From NCBI RefSeq assembly GCF_004769405.1, contig NZ_RQES01000019.1, positions 532,271-596,270 on the forward strand: 64,000 nt of DNA, given 5' to 3'. This DNA comes from Leptospira selangorensis. GTDB lineage: Bacteria; Spirochaetota; Leptospiria; Leptospirales; Leptospiraceae. Both the position numbers and the translations under genes were made by a program. How positions within the stretch are numbered: position 1 is the first letter of the stretch; every line of letters starts with the position of its first letter. The notes under the pieces are model-generated. The model searched no databases, was not told the DNA's origin, and worked only from the letters and a program-made list of their open reading frames with translations. Of this stretch, positions 1-11,560 are shown piece after piece.

Positions 1-263
1 GAAATTTTAGGATCCAAAGGGGAGAAATCGACATAATCAGTGTGAAAGAAAACGTCCTTTATTTTACGGAAGTGAAGTACTGGAGTAAAACTTCTCCCAT
101 TCACCCCTTGGAAATATTCACGCAAGTCAAGATCCGAAGAATGAAAACGGCAGCTCAGTATTATTTGAGCAGAAACGTTTCCTTTAGATCTCATTTTGTC
201 TCCTTCTCTCTGGCCCTAATTACCGAAAAAAGGGAACTGAAATATTATCTTCATCTCTTCTAA
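1..263 (+). CDS. YraN/UPF0102 family nuclease-like protein, 3' part
   Basis: The reading frame is open from position 3, so the gene begins outside the window and only its C-terminal 86 residues are seen. They contain the family signature GEID, then a short hydrophobic strand and FTEVK, which matches the G-E-I-D...V-E-V-K core of the UPF0102 (YraN) restriction-endonuclease-like fold. A lysine/arginine helix (KIRRMKTAAQYYL) follows, as usual in the family. The function of YraN is poorly known. In many bacteria it lies next to comM, and here comM is 320 bp downstream on the other strand. The GTG at 42 is an internal codon, not the start. Confidence in the family is good; function is not assignable. 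Confidence 0.8.
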   Translation, partial: NFRIQRGEIDIISVKENVLYFTEVKYWSKTSPIHPLEIFTQVKIRRMKTAAQYYLSRNVSFRSHFVSFSLALITEKRELKYYLHLF

Positions 264-331
264 AACAATCGTTAAGCGATTTGAAAAACACGTCGATTTT
301 CGAATTGTCTGCGGGTTCTCAAGGATGAGGA

Positions 332-555
<224 letters not shown>

Positions 556-585
556 CCACAAAAATAAAACCGTCGAAAGAACAAG

Positions 586-2121
586 TTAGGTTACGGCCCT
601 GTTTTCCGGAGACCATCCGGAATTCAGGAAAACAAGGGCCTCCTCCAAATTCCTCAAAAGAACATCCTCCGAACCTTCCAGATCTGCAATCGTTCTCGCT
701 ACCTTTCTAAAATGAGCTACCTTACGAATGCTGAACTTCTGTTTGTTGACAGCTCCCCAAAAATACTGTTCACATTCTCTGGAAAGAGGGATCATTCTTT
801 CTACTTCTTCTCCTCTTAATCTTCCGTTGTAGAGTTTTCCTGTTTCTCTAAATAATCTTCTGCGCTGCATGTCGGCTGCTGATTGGATGGAGTCTCGGAT
901 GGATTTTAAGTTTATGGAAACCTTTTCCCCATCTGTACTTCCGGAAAAACCTATATGATAGAATATTTCGATCCGATCCAAAAAAGGTCCGTTAAAAGGA
1001 GATTGATAATTCCTAATACTTGCAACGCTGCAGTTACATTCCCTTATTAAGGTTTGGTAATATCCGCAAGGACAAGGATTGGTGGCCCCTATAAACAAAA
1101 AAGAAGCGGGGTAGGTAATAGAACCTCTAATCCTTGAGATCGTAATTTTCCCTTCTTCCATCGGTTCTCTTAACGCTTGTAAATTGCGGGAATGGAATTC
1201 AGAGAGTTCATCTAAGAATAGTATCCCATTTCCGGCCAGGGAAACTTCTCCCATTCTTAAACTGCTAGAACCTCCGACGAGTGAGATATCGGAAGTAGTA
1301 TGATGAGGACTTCTAAAAGGTCTTTCTACTTCCGTGTTCGAAAGATTCTCCTGTAAAGAACGTATCCCTAATAGTTCGATTCCTTCTTTCTCTTGGATCC
1401 TAGGAAGAAATCCGTGAGCTAATTTTGCGAGCATTGTTTTTCCGGCGCCTGGAGGACCAGACAATAAACAATGATGAAATCCGGCACTTGCAATCTGAAC
1501 TGCTCGTATTGCAGGCAATTGACTTTTATAGGATTCGGATTTCCAGGGTAGAATTTCCGATCTGATCTTTATCTCGCCCTTAGGCTCAGGCTTAATTTCT
1601 CCTTTAGCCAAGGAGACTAAATCTTTTAGATGAGAGATGGAATAGATCGGAAATTTTTCCAGGATGGAGGCTTCTTTCCTGTTTTCGAAAGGAACCACTG
1701 CCGCAGTAAAACCAACATTTTGTAATTCGGAAAGTATTGGAAGAATTCCTTTCAGAGGTTTTACCGAACCATCCAGTCCTAACTCTCCAAGGAAAAGAAA
1801 CCGTTCTAGTTTTTGAGAAGAAGGTAATTGTTCCGTTAAATATAAAATCCCGGCTGCAATCGGAAGATCTAAGTATGTCCCTTCTTTTTTCCTGCCGGCA
1901 GGTGCGAGATGGACTAGTATATTCTGTAGAGAATATTCAAATCCGCTGTTCTCTATTGCGATCCTGATCCTGTCTGAAGATTCTTTGATGGAAGGACTAG
2001 GGAGTCCTGTGATCAGGAACCTTGGGATCCCTCTTTTGATATTGATTTCGACGGATACCGGAAAGGGAAGTATTCCCTCCAGGGAAGCCCCCAGAAATTT
2101 GGTCAGTTTACATGTCTCCAT
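586..2121 (-). CDS. comM: YifB/ComM family Mg-chelatase-like AAA+ ATPase
   Basis: This is a 511-residue protein of normal length for the YifB/ComM family, which in naturally competent bacteria acts as a helicase promoting branch migration during integration of donor DNA. Residues 1-170 form the LonC-like N-terminal domain that starts with the typical GASLEGI. Walker A is SGPPGAGKT at about 221-229 and Walker B is ILFLDEL at about 300-306. A cysteine-bearing insertion (NPCPCGYY, then CNC) follows, and the C-terminal Mg-chelatase domain carries the arginine-rich sensor region. It is transcribed divergently from the secretion locus, with 82 bp between the starts. Its role in Leptospira is not established. 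Confidence 0.93.
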   Translation of the reverse strand: METCKLTKFLGASLEGILPFPVSVEINIKRGIPRFLITGLPSPSIKESSDRIRIAIENSGFEYSLQNILVHLAPAGRKKEGTYLDLPIAAGILYLTEQLPSSQKLERFLFLGELGLDGSVKPLKGILPILSELQNVGFTAAVVPFENRKEASILEKFPIYSISHLKDLVSLAKGEIKPEPKGEIKIRSEILPWKSESYKSQLPAIRAVQIASAGFHHCLLSGPPGAGKTMLAKLAHGFLPRIQEKEGIELLGIRSLQENLSNTEVERPFRSPHHTTSDISLVGGSSSLRMGEVSLAGNGILFLDELSEFHSRNLQALREPMEEGKITISRIRGSITYPASFLFIGATNPCPCGYYQTLIRECNCSVASIRNYQSPFNGPFLDRIEIFYHIGFSGSTDGEKVSINLKSIRDSIQSAADMQRRRLFRETGKLYNGRLRGEEVERMIPLSRECEQYFWGAVNKQKFSIRKVAHFRKVARTIADLEGSEDVLLRNLEEALVFLNSGWSPENRAVT

Positions 2122-2203
2122 AACCTGGACAGGTGCGGAAAAATTCGGGCCTCGCGCTTTTTTTCTAAAAACTAGTTTATCACTTCCGGACCTTCAGTAA
2201 GTT

Positions 2204-2578
2204 ATGCATGAAATGGTGCGATTCTTCGCTTTTTTACTGGCTCTATTTACTATACAGTGCGGTGCCAGACTGATCAAAAAAGAGAAGTTATTCGAGATCA
2301 ACGAGCATTACCAAGATAAGATATACAGCCTCAAAAAAGACACAAAAGTCTCTATGACCGAAACTTTTAAGAAGGGAATGTTGGTCCGAATCTATGTCGA
2401 ATCGACTCCTTCCCTGGTTAAAGTGAAATGTTTCCCTGCAGACCAGAAAAGGGAACATGCTATCGGCAGGTTGATTGCCTATCAGGTAAACGATGATTTA
2501 GATAAAAAGACCATCAGTATAGAGGATTTGGATAAGATCGTTGCAAATGAGCTCACGGAATATAAAAAGAAAAAGTAG
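2204..2578 (+). CDS. type II secretion-associated lipoprotein
   Basis: The protein has 124 residues with a hydrophobic leader ending in FTIQC at about residue 19, a relaxed lipobox of the spirochaetal kind, so it is probably lipid-anchored. The mature part is basic and soluble and ends in a lysine tract. It is the first gene of the secretion locus and overlaps the next reading frame. From position I infer an accessory or pilotin-like role for the secretin; sequence alone does not show that. A start at the second methionine (2213) is equally possible. The name follows the annotation usually given to this gene at the head of leptospiral T2SS loci. Confidence 0.6.
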   Translation: MHEMVRFFAFLLALFTIQCGARLIKKEKLFEINEHYQDKIYSLKKDTKVSMTETFKKGMLVRIYVESTPSLVKVKCFPADQKREHAIGRLIAYQVNDDLDKKTISIEDLDKIVANELTEYKKKK

Positions 2579-3560
2579 CCGTCGTTCCCCCCTAGGTTCA
2601 AGAAGGCAGCCCGATGCGGCCGATATTAAATATGTGAAACGGACGATTCTTTGCCTTCCCATTATATCCGCCATGGTGGCTTCGGCTTTATCGGCCGATC
2701 CTCTTAAAAATTACGAAAACGCGATCAATGATTACGCGAATAAGGACTCTTCCTTCTTTACTGATAAGGAAGAGCGTAAGATTAAACAATTATTCTCCCA
2801 ATCCCCGGAAGAATGGGAAGAAGACAAATATTCTTCTCTTAGTTATAATAAAGATAAGTCCAATCTGGAACTTCCTTCTTTTATCAGCATCAATCCCATC
2901 GTTTCTTCTAAGATTATTAGCCAAAGCGGCTTTATTATAAAATCCTATATCGTAAAACCTAAGGATACTTTATTCAGGATCGCTAAATCCTTAAAAACGA
3001 CTGCTGCTAAAATTTCAGAAGCAAACGGTTTAAACAAAGGGTCCGTTCTAAAAGTTGGACAAAGTTTAAGTGTTCCGGTAAAAGTAGGGAATGCTTCCCG
3101 CCAAAAGATAGAATATAAAAGAGTATTCATCACTCCAGTTTTAGGTGCTAGATTTTCTTCCAGATACGGTAAAAGAAAAGATCCATTCCACACAGGTGGA
3201 GGAGGCTACCATACAGGGATAGATATGGCTGGCCCTCAAGGAGCACCAATACTCGCTTCCGCAGATGGTGTGGTAAGTTTTGCAGGAGTTAACGGCGGTT
3301 ACGGAAACTCAGTCATCATAGATCATCCAAACGGATATAGAACCATGTATGCGCATTGCGCTAAAATTACAGTGGAAGAGGGAACGAAAGTGAAAGCTGG
3401 CACGGTCATAGGTGCCGTAGGTCGTACAGGCTCCGCCACAGGTTCCCATCTCCATTTCGAGGTGTTCTATAACGGAAAAAGGATCAATCCTGAGGTGGCA
3501 CTTAGGAAAACCTTAAAAATTGTTACGAACCTAGACCCAGGCAAAGTAGCAAAACTTTAA
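2547..3560 (+). CDS. LysM and M23 peptidase domain protein
   Basis: This is an exported cell-wall protein. A LysM peptidoglycan-binding domain ([14 protein letters not shown] ... [10 protein letters not shown]) lies at about residues 134-178, and an M23 endopeptidase domain follows at about 210-320. The zinc ligands look intact: HTGID for the first His and Asp, a middle His in YAHC, and HLHFEV for the last. The protein is therefore probably an active peptidoglycan DD-endopeptidase rather than an EnvC-like activator. The start is uncertain. ATG 2547 overlaps the lipoprotein gene by 32 nt, while a GTG at 2634 would begin exactly at a good signal peptide ([20 protein letters not shown]). A terminator follows the gene, so it may be expressed apart from gspC-N. 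Confidence 0.85.
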   Translation: MSSRNIKRKSSRRSPLGSRRQPDAADIKYVKRTILCLPIISAMVASALSADPLKNYENAINDYANKDSSFFTDKEERKIKQLFSQSPEEWEEDKYSSLSYNKDKSNLELPSFISINPIVSSKIISQSGFIIKSYIVKPKDTLFRIAKSLKTTAAKISEANGLNKGSVLKVGQSLSVPVKVGNASRQKIEYKRVFITPVLGARFSSRYGKRKDPFHTGGGGYHTGIDMAGPQGAPILASADGVVSFAGVNGGYGNSVIIDHPNGYRTMYAHCAKITVEEGTKVKAGTVIGAVGRTGSATGSHLHFEVFYNGKRINPEVALRKTLKIVTNLDPGKVAKL

Positions 3561-3576
3561 TAACCGATCATCTTTC

Positions 3577-3612
3577 AAAAGCCGAGACCATATTTTAAGG
3601 TCCGGCTTTTTT
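3577..3612 (+). terminator. rho-independent terminator before gspC
   Basis: The stem AAAGCCG-a-GACC pairs with GGTC-CGGCTTT around an A/T loop and runs into six T residues. It lies between the M23 peptidase gene and gspC, so it splits the secretion locus into two transcription units or attenuates read-through. Confidence 0.8.
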
Positions 3613-3645
3613 AGACTGATTTCTTGAGAATATCCGAAGGGCGCA

Positions 3646-4539
3646 ATGAACGCAATTTTTATCGAATTCAGAAAACATACATTCTATGTTCTGATCCCCG
3701 TCGTGATATTTTTCTCCTTCTCTCTGGCATATCTTTGTAGAGGGATACTTCTACTTTTTCTGACCCCGAATGTGCAAACAGGTTCCTCCACTTCGGCTCC
3801 CAGAAGACCGGTCGCTGAAAATTCTATTACGATCGAAATGTCCAAGGAAATGGTAACAGGTTCTTTATTTAGGGGAAGTTTAGCTCCACCTCCAGGTGAA
3901 ACTCCCGCAGGAGTAGACGGAAATCCTGGCGCCCCTCCTGATACTGGAGAAGGTGAGGAAATGAGGATTACCGGAACCTTGAGTGGTCACTGGAGTTTTG
4001 CCCGAGTTACTATTTTAGAAAAAGGGAAACAAAACGCGGAAGAATTCGCGATGGGAGAAGCGGTTGGAGGATATAAGGTAAAGTCCATTCTTCTCAACCA
4101 TGTTGTCTTGGAAAAAGGAGGCCAATCTCTCAAAGTAGAAATAGGCCAAACACCGGGAGAGGCTAGGGCCAAATTAGGAGCTCAGGCAGATGTTCCAGGA
4201 GGACCACCTGCCGCTGATTCGGTCCGTAAAATTCTGTCCAGACAGGACGTGAATAGGAAATTAGCTAACGTAGCTGAACTTTATAAGGGAAAATTTGGTC
4301 CTTATTTGGAAAATAACACGATCGCAGGCTACAAAATATACAGTATAGGCAGCGATCATATTTTCTATTCTTTGGGAGCTAGGACCGGAGACGTGGTGCG
4401 ACGGGTAAACGGAATGCCCTTAAACGATACGGTGAAAATGATGGAAATATGGAATTCCTTGAAAACAGCCGATAAAGTATCCGTAGACGTAGAGAGAATG
4501 GGCAAGATATTGTCCTATGAATTCATCATCCGGAATTAA
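3646..4539 (+). CDS. gspC: type II secretion inner-membrane protein GspC-like
   Basis: The protein has 297 residues with one transmembrane segment at about 14-38, a Pro/Gly-rich linker (about 80-105), a periplasmic homology region that includes the [16 protein letters not shown] strand pattern, and a C-terminal PDZ-like domain (about 205-295). GspC links the inner-membrane platform to the N-terminal domains of the secretin. Overall similarity to proteobacterial GspC is likely low, so the call rests on domain order and position directly before gspD. The ATG at 3646 has GAAGGG upstream. It heads the gspC-N run, separated from the M23 gene by a terminator. Confidence 0.82.
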   Translation: MNAIFIEFRKHTFYVLIPVVIFFSFSLAYLCRGILLLFLTPNVQTGSSTSAPRRPVAENSITIEMSKEMVTGSLFRGSLAPPPGETPAGVDGNPGAPPDTGEGEEMRITGTLSGHWSFARVTILEKGKQNAEEFAMGEAVGGYKVKSILLNHVVLEKGGQSLKVEIGQTPGEARAKLGAQADVPGGPPAADSVRKILSRQDVNRKLANVAELYKGKFGPYLENNTIAGYKIYSIGSDHIFYSLGARTGDVVRRVNGMPLNDTVKMMEIWNSLKTADKVSVDVERMGKILSYEFIIRN

Positions 4540-4546
4540 AGATTAA

Positions 4547-6337
<1,791 letters not shown>

Positions 6338-6341
6338 TACA

Positions 6342-8015
6342 GTGAAAACTCTAGGTGATATTCTCGTAGAAGACGGGGTCATATCCGCCAAGGATCTAGA
6401 AGACTCTCTCAAACTACAAAAAAAGAATCATTTACCCCTAGGACATATTCTTCAGAAAAAAGGGATCGCAGGAGAAGTAGACGTTCTCAAGGCGATGGCT
6501 CGCTTATACAAAATGGAATTCCGGGAAAAACTGGATTTCAAGGGAATGGAAGAAGTTTACGACCGTATCCCTCTTAAACTCATCCAAAAAAGTAAAATAG
6601 TTCCATTCGAACTAAATAAGAAGAACGTTAAAATTGCGGTGTCTGATCCTACGGATCTTCACCCAATGGATGATGTTCGTTCTGCATTAAAAGAATTTAA
6701 AATAGAATTCATACTCGCACCTGAACCGGAAGTGATGAGGCTTATTCACTCCCAGTTCGACACTACTTCTGCGGCAGCTAAGGACCTTCTAAATGAAATG
6801 GAAGGTAGTTTCTCGGAACTTGCAGAAGGTTTCGATAACGAGACAATCGATCTTTCCGACGACGCTCCAATCATCAAGATGGTGAACGTAATCCTTTCTC
6901 AGGCAGTAAATGAGAGAGCTTCGGATATTCACGTAGAACCTTACGAAAAAAGTCTAGTGGTCCGCTACAGGATAGACGGTATTCTTCATAATGTACTAAC
7001 TCCTCCGAAATCTTACCATGCGGGGATCACTTCTCGTATTAAGATCATGTCCAACCTGAACATTGCTGAGAACAGATTACCCCAAGACGGTAGGATCAAA
7101 CTCAGACTTGCGGGCAAGGATGTGGACATCCGGGTTTCTACAATTCCTTGTCAGTTCGGGGAACGTATCGTTATGCGTCTCTTGAATAAGACTGACCAGA
7201 AATATTCCCTCGAAACGATGGGGTTCTATCCGGATCTTGTTAAAACACTTCGTACTCTTATTTACGAACCTCATGGTATTATCTTAGTAACTGGTCCTAC
7301 TGGATCCGGAAAATCCACCACATTATACTCCGCTCTCACGGAGTTGAATACCGAAGAAAGAAATATCATCACCTGTGAAGACCCGGTGGAATACCAAATC
7401 GATGGTGTTTCCCAAATGCAAATGCAGGAGAAGATTGGACTTACATTTGCAACAGGACTGAGAGCTATTTTACGTCAAGACCCGGACGTGATCATGGTGG
7501 GGGAGATCCGAGACGAGGAAACTGCAAGGATCGCGATCCAAGCTTCCTTAACAGGTCACTTAGTATTCTCGACTTTGCACACGAATGATGCCGCATCCGC
7601 TGCTACGAGACTTGTGGATATGGGAATTGAACCATATCTAATCACTTCTACAGTATTGGGATTTATGGCCCAACGACTTGTAAGAACTATATGCAAAGAA
7701 TGTAAAATTTCTTATAAACCGACTCCTCAAGAATTGGAATCCATCGGAATTGCAAAAAAGGATCTAAAAGGCGGAGTTTTATATAAAGGCAAAGGTTGTT
7801 CTCATTGTATGAATACCGGGTTTAAGGGAAGGACAGGGGTTTACGAACTTCTGATCATTAGCACTCCGATCAAAAATGCGATCCTAGCCGGATCGGATAC
7901 GAATAAGATCAATGATATCGCCCTAGAAAACGGATTTGCCACAATGAGAGATTATGGTATCCGAAAAGTATTGGATGGAGTTACCACCCCGGATGAAGTC
8001 CTAAGGGTTACTTAA
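6342..8015 (+). CDS. gspE: type II secretion assembly ATPase GspE
   Basis: This 557-residue cytoplasmic hexameric ATPase powers pseudopilus assembly. It begins with GTG. The N-terminal GspE domain (about 1-140) binds GspL. Walker [10 protein letters not shown] lies at about 317-325, the Asp box/Walker B region [15 protein letters not shown] at about 381-395, and the His box at STLHTNDA. The tetracysteine zinc motif typical of GspE is present as CKEC near 451 and CSHC near 486. All catalytic elements are intact. The gene begins 4 bp after gspD. Confidence 0.96.
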   Translation: MKTLGDILVEDGVISAKDLEDSLKLQKKNHLPLGHILQKKGIAGEVDVLKAMARLYKMEFREKLDFKGMEEVYDRIPLKLIQKSKIVPFELNKKNVKIAVSDPTDLHPMDDVRSALKEFKIEFILAPEPEVMRLIHSQFDTTSAAAKDLLNEMEGSFSELAEGFDNETIDLSDDAPIIKMVNVILSQAVNERASDIHVEPYEKSLVVRYRIDGILHNVLTPPKSYHAGITSRIKIMSNLNIAENRLPQDGRIKLRLAGKDVDIRVSTIPCQFGERIVMRLLNKTDQKYSLETMGFYPDLVKTLRTLIYEPHGIILVTGPTGSGKSTTLYSALTELNTEERNIITCEDPVEYQIDGVSQMQMQEKIGLTFATGLRAILRQDPDVIMVGEIRDEETARIAIQASLTGHLVFSTLHTNDAASAATRLVDMGIEPYLITSTVLGFMAQRLVRTICKECKISYKPTPQELESIGIAKKDLKGGVLYKGKGCSHCMNTGFKGRTGVYELLIISTPIKNAILAGSDTNKINDIALENGFATMRDYGIRKVLDGVTTPDEVLRVT

Positions 8016-8026
8016 GTTTTCCTTCC

Positions 8027-9253
8027 ATGGCACTTTTTACTTATACTGCGTTTAACAAAAAAGGAAAGGAAGAGAAGGGGATTATAGATGCCCCGAATAT
8101 CCAATCCGCAAGAGCGAAACTTAAGTCCAAAGGTTTTTACGTTCGCCAAATTTCAGAAGACGCTGAAAGAAAGGACAGAGAACTTTTTCCATTCCTAGCA
8201 AAACTTCTTTATAGAGTTCCTAAAAAGATCATCGGACTTTTTTCCAGACAACTCGGTACTCTTTTAGGTGCAGGTATTCCTCTAGACAAATCTCTTTCCA
8301 GTATCATTGAACAAACAGACCACGAAGTATTTCGCAAAGTAGTGATCGCAATGCAAGCGGATATTACGGAAGGAAGTTCCTTATCCGATTCGATGAAAAA
8401 ACATCCGGACGTATTTCCAAACCAGTATCCTTCTCTTGTTTCAGTAGGAGAAAGAACCGGTGATTATGAAACTGCACTCATGCGTCTTGCCGAGATGGAA
8501 GAAAAAAATCTGCAGTTAAAAGGTAAGGTCACCACCGCACTTGTATATCCAGGGATCATTTTTTGCCTTTTACAGATCGTAATCATATTCCTACTTACAA
8601 CAGTTGTTCCTCAGATCGAACATCTATTCATAGAGTTCAATGCTACACTTCCTTTAATTACTCAGATCGTGATTGGAAGTTCAAGAATTCTAACCGGATA
8701 TTGGTTCTTGATCTTCCCGATGATCGGTGCCGGAGTTGTGGGCTTCTTCTTTTATAAATCCACTCCGGAAGGTAAGGAAAAATGGGAGAAGTTCGTTCTT
8801 AGGATCCCGATCATCCGAACTCTCAATAAAAAAGTACTTATTTCCAATTTTGCAAGGAACCTTGGGATCCTTCTTACAAACAGAGTGCCGCTGATTATTT
8901 CTCTCCAAATTGTAGAACAGATCGTTAACCATTCGGTTTTCGGACAAGAAATACGAAATGCTTGCGATAGAATTCGAGAAGGAGAGAAACTTTCTGCTGC
9001 ATTCACTGGGTCAGAGATATTGCCGCAACTAGTTATAGGTATGATGTCCGCCGGAGAAGTTTCTGACCGAGTTCCGGAAATGTTGAATAAACTCGCGGAA
9101 ATTTATGACCAAGAAGTGGATTCCGCTTTAAAAAATGCAACCCAAGCAATCGAGCCACTGATGCTCGTTTTTATGGGTTTTGCGATCGGTATCATTATGG
9201 CGGCGATCATCGTTCCGATGTTCAGCTTGACCCAGAATTTACAAGGTATATAA
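8027..9253 (+). CDS. gspF: type II secretion inner-membrane platform protein GspF
   Basis: This 408-residue polytopic inner-membrane protein of the GspF/PilC family has two GspF domains (about 70-195 and 275-395), each with SRQLGTLLGAGIPLDKSL-type or SNFARNLGILLTNRVPL-type helices. Three transmembrane segments sit near 170-190, 220-245 and 375-400. It forms the rotor or platform on which GspE drives pseudopilin addition. It lies between gspE and gspG as in classical gsp operons. Confidence 0.95.
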   Translation: MALFTYTAFNKKGKEEKGIIDAPNIQSARAKLKSKGFYVRQISEDAERKDRELFPFLAKLLYRVPKKIIGLFSRQLGTLLGAGIPLDKSLSSIIEQTDHEVFRKVVIAMQADITEGSSLSDSMKKHPDVFPNQYPSLVSVGERTGDYETALMRLAEMEEKNLQLKGKVTTALVYPGIIFCLLQIVIIFLLTTVVPQIEHLFIEFNATLPLITQIVIGSSRILTGYWFLIFPMIGAGVVGFFFYKSTPEGKEKWEKFVLRIPIIRTLNKKVLISNFARNLGILLTNRVPLIISLQIVEQIVNHSVFGQEIRNACDRIREGEKLSAAFTGSEILPQLVIGMMSAGEVSDRVPEMLNKLAEIYDQEVDSALKNATQAIEPLMLVFMGFAIGIIMAAIIVPMFSLTQNLQGI

Positions 9254-9276
9254 CAATAGAAATAGGAGAACCGACT

Positions 9277-9759
9277 TTGAAAACGGGAAAAAAACGGAGA
9301 AAAGGATTCACTCTTATCGAATTAGCGATCGTTGTCGCCATTTTAGGTGCTTTGATGACTATCATTCTTGTCAGTGTGGATTTCGGTGGAGTAAGCCTCG
9401 AGACCGCAAAGATGAAGATCAAAAAAGACAAACAGGAACTTAGATTACATTTGGAAAGATATGCTTCCAAATTCGGAAGTTATCCTAGCGAAGAGCAAGG
9501 TTTAGACGCATTAGTTGAAAGACCAACTAACGGAGAAATCCCTGAAACTTGGATCCCGATGGTAAGCAGTAAAGATTCTATAAAAGATCCATGGAAAAAT
9601 CCATACAAACTCAGATTTGATGGAGCGGGTGAGATCCAGATCATTACTTATGGTCAGGATAAAGCAGAAGGTGGAGAAGGTTTAAACTCGGACTTTGATA
9701 TCACTAAAGAAGAACAATATCCTGCTCAATTCTCTTCTGCATCCGGCGCTAAAAAATAA
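9277..9759 (+). CDS. gspG: major pseudopilin GspG
   Basis: The protein has 160 residues. The type III signal sequence has a basic leader and the processing site KG/FTLIELAIVVAILG, with the conserved Glu five residues into the mature protein. The C-terminal part has the GspG features YPSEEQGLDAL, DPWKNPYKL and a terminal acidic segment (SDFD) corresponding to the Ca-binding loop. The TTG start at 9277 is supported by AGGAG nine bases upstream. It would need a prepilin peptidase (GspO), which is not in this window. Confidence 0.95.
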   Translation: MKTGKKRRKGFTLIELAIVVAILGALMTIILVSVDFGGVSLETAKMKIKKDKQELRLHLERYASKFGSYPSEEQGLDALVERPTNGEIPETWIPMVSSKDSIKDPWKNPYKLRFDGAGEIQIITYGQDKAEGGEGLNSDFDITKEEQYPAQFSSASGAKK

Positions 9760-9764
9760 ATCAA

Positions 9765-10334
9765 ATGGGCCCGAGAGCGAAAGGCCGGATCCGTTCCGGC
9801 TTCACATTGATCGAATTGGGAGTCGCGGTATTCCTGATTGGTGTGATGTTCGCTCTTGTGCTTCCTTCTTTAGTTAATTTACTCACACCAGGTGCCCAAG
9901 AAGAAGCGATGTTATTACATGACGTTGTGAACTTCTGCTTTCGTAGGGCAAAGATCAACCAAAGAACAGTCTATCTTCAATTGAATGTGGATACTGAAAC
10001 TTATACGATCATAGACATGGAAAGGGACGAGACCGGTCTAAAAGAAGTCCCAGTATTCCAAGATAGGGAGCTTCCAAGCTCTTCTGCAATCGTAGATGTA
10101 ATGGATGGAAGAGGTTATAGATATAATACCGGAAAGATCCGAATTCCATTTTCTCCCATGGCAGTGGCGGAAGATTTTTATATCCACTTAGGTCCGGATC
10201 CTGAGATCACAAGAACTCTCATCATCAAACGTTATGGCGGAAAATCCGAAATAGAAGACGGGGAAGTTGTAGTTTCCAAGGAACAATTGGAAGAATACAA
10301 ACGTAGCGAGCAATATGGCACGAGTAAGTTTTAA
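9765..10334 (+). CDS. gspH: minor pseudopilin GspH-like
   Basis: This 189-residue protein starts with a short basic leader and the prepilin motif SG/FTLIELGVAVFLIG, followed by a hydrophobic helix and a globular beta-rich domain. The GspH name comes from order (after gspG, before gspI) and from the general GspH/FimT pattern; the globular part is divergent. It starts 5 bp after gspG, and its 3' end overlaps gspI by 20 nt, so translation is probably coupled. Confidence 0.82.
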   Translation: MGPRAKGRIRSGFTLIELGVAVFLIGVMFALVLPSLVNLLTPGAQEEAMLLHDVVNFCFRRAKINQRTVYLQLNVDTETYTIIDMERDETGLKEVPVFQDRELPSSSAIVDVMDGRGYRYNTGKIRIPFSPMAVAEDFYIHLGPDPEITRTLIIKRYGGKSEIEDGEVVVSKEQLEEYKRSEQYGTSKF

Positions 10335-10863
10335 AAGAAAAAACCCTCTTAAAAAAAGACAGGGTTTTACTATTTTAGAAATGACCCTGGCGTTTGCACT
10401 TGCCGCAGGTTGGCTTCTTTACGTACTCATGGTGGTTTCAGAAGGGATACGGCTTAAAAAAGTCGCAGCACTTCAAATAGAAGCAACTCACCTAGCAAAA
10501 ATAAAAATGGCCCAGATAGATTCTGCCACCATTCTACAAGCGGACACTAGTTCAGGAGAGATTCCAGGTTATAAAGACTGGAGATTTACCACCATCATCA
10601 AAGAAGAGAATTTAGATCTTCTGAAAATGGCAGGAAAGGATAGCGGTAAAAAACCTGAGGATCTACTAGGCGGCGCGAACTCCAGCATGAACCAACTCAT
10701 CGCGAAAAGAACAGGTAATAACCAAGGTTCTGCTACCGGTGGGCTTATTGCAGTATTTCATATTTATGTAACGATAGAATATCCTACAGGCGGAAGAGAT
10801 AACCAAGGGATCCCAGTAAAAGAACAGTACACGATCGAGACCTACAAGGCCAGGATGAATTGA
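10315..10863 (+). CDS. gspI: minor pseudopilin GspI-like
   Basis: The 182-residue protein has a lysine-rich leader and the cleavage motif QG/FTILEMTLAFALAAG with Glu at position 5. This FTILE form is typical of GspI (PulI). The globular domain is longer than in proteobacterial GspI. It overlaps gspH at the start and ends 1 bp before gspJ, in keeping with tip-complex genes gspH-I-J-K being adjacent. Confidence 0.82.
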   Translation: MARVSFKRKNPLKKRQGFTILEMTLAFALAAGWLLYVLMVVSEGIRLKKVAALQIEATHLAKIKMAQIDSATILQADTSSGEIPGYKDWRFTTIIKEENLDLLKMAGKDSGKKPEDLLGGANSSMNQLIAKRTGNNQGSATGGLIAVFHIYVTIEYPTGGRDNQGIPVKEQYTIETYKARMN

Positions 10864-10864
10864 T

Positions 10865-11560
10865 ATGGGAATATTTTCTACACATTCAATATCTCTCAAG
10901 TTTCTTCGAAAAAGAAGAAGGTCCGGATTTACATTAATAGAATTAACCATTGTGGCAGCGTTACTCGGTGTTCTACTCGGAATGGTATTCGGGACTTACG
11001 CCACTATCTTAAAAGTCACTCGTCCAACTTCAGGTTCGGACGGCGTGGATAGAGAAAAGGCGATCTCTGTTATCGAAAATATCCGTAGTACATTGACCAT
11101 GGCATTCTATTTCCAAACGGAAAAAAATCTGGTCTTCGTAAGTAGAAAAGGACGCAAATCGGAAGATGGACCAAGACATCCCGGTGAAAGTACAAAGGAT
11201 CATTTTATAGTATTCGCAGCAGTCCATCCTAACTCGGAAGAAGTCGCACTTCCGGAAGTAAGAGAAGTAGAATATTATCTAAAACAGAAAGACGGCACTG
11301 ATTATTATAAATTAATGAGAAGAGAAGATGAAATAGTAGATCGTTATCCATTCGTAGGCGGGCAAGAATACGAGTTACTGGATAATGTAAAATCTCTCTC
11401 CTTTAAATTTTCCAAAACGGGAAAAGAATGGGAAGAAGAATGGGATTCCTTCCAAAGGAAAAGTATCCCTCGTCTTATCCGAATCGAGATCATTGCGAAT
11501 ATGGGAAATAAAGAAAGACGTTTTGAAACTCTTGCGTTCCCAGGGATGCTTCTGAAATGA
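10865..11560 (+). CDS. gspJ: minor pseudopilin GspJ-like
   Basis: The 231-residue protein has the motif SG/FTLIELTIVAALLGVLLG after a basic leader, then a long beta-rich globular domain. GspJ pairs with GspI and GspK at the pseudopilus tip in characterised systems. Naming rests on the prepilin signal, length and position between gspI and gspK. It overlaps gspK by 4 nt (ATGA). Confidence 0.85.
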   Translation: MGIFSTHSISLKFLRKRRRSGFTLIELTIVAALLGVLLGMVFGTYATILKVTRPTSGSDGVDREKAISVIENIRSTLTMAFYFQTEKNLVFVSRKGRKSEDGPRHPGESTKDHFIVFAAVHPNSEEVALPEVREVEYYLKQKDGTDYYKLMRREDEIVDRYPFVGGQEYELLDNVKSLSFKFSKTGKEWEEEWDSFQRKSIPRLIRIEIIANMGNKERRFETLAFPGMLLK

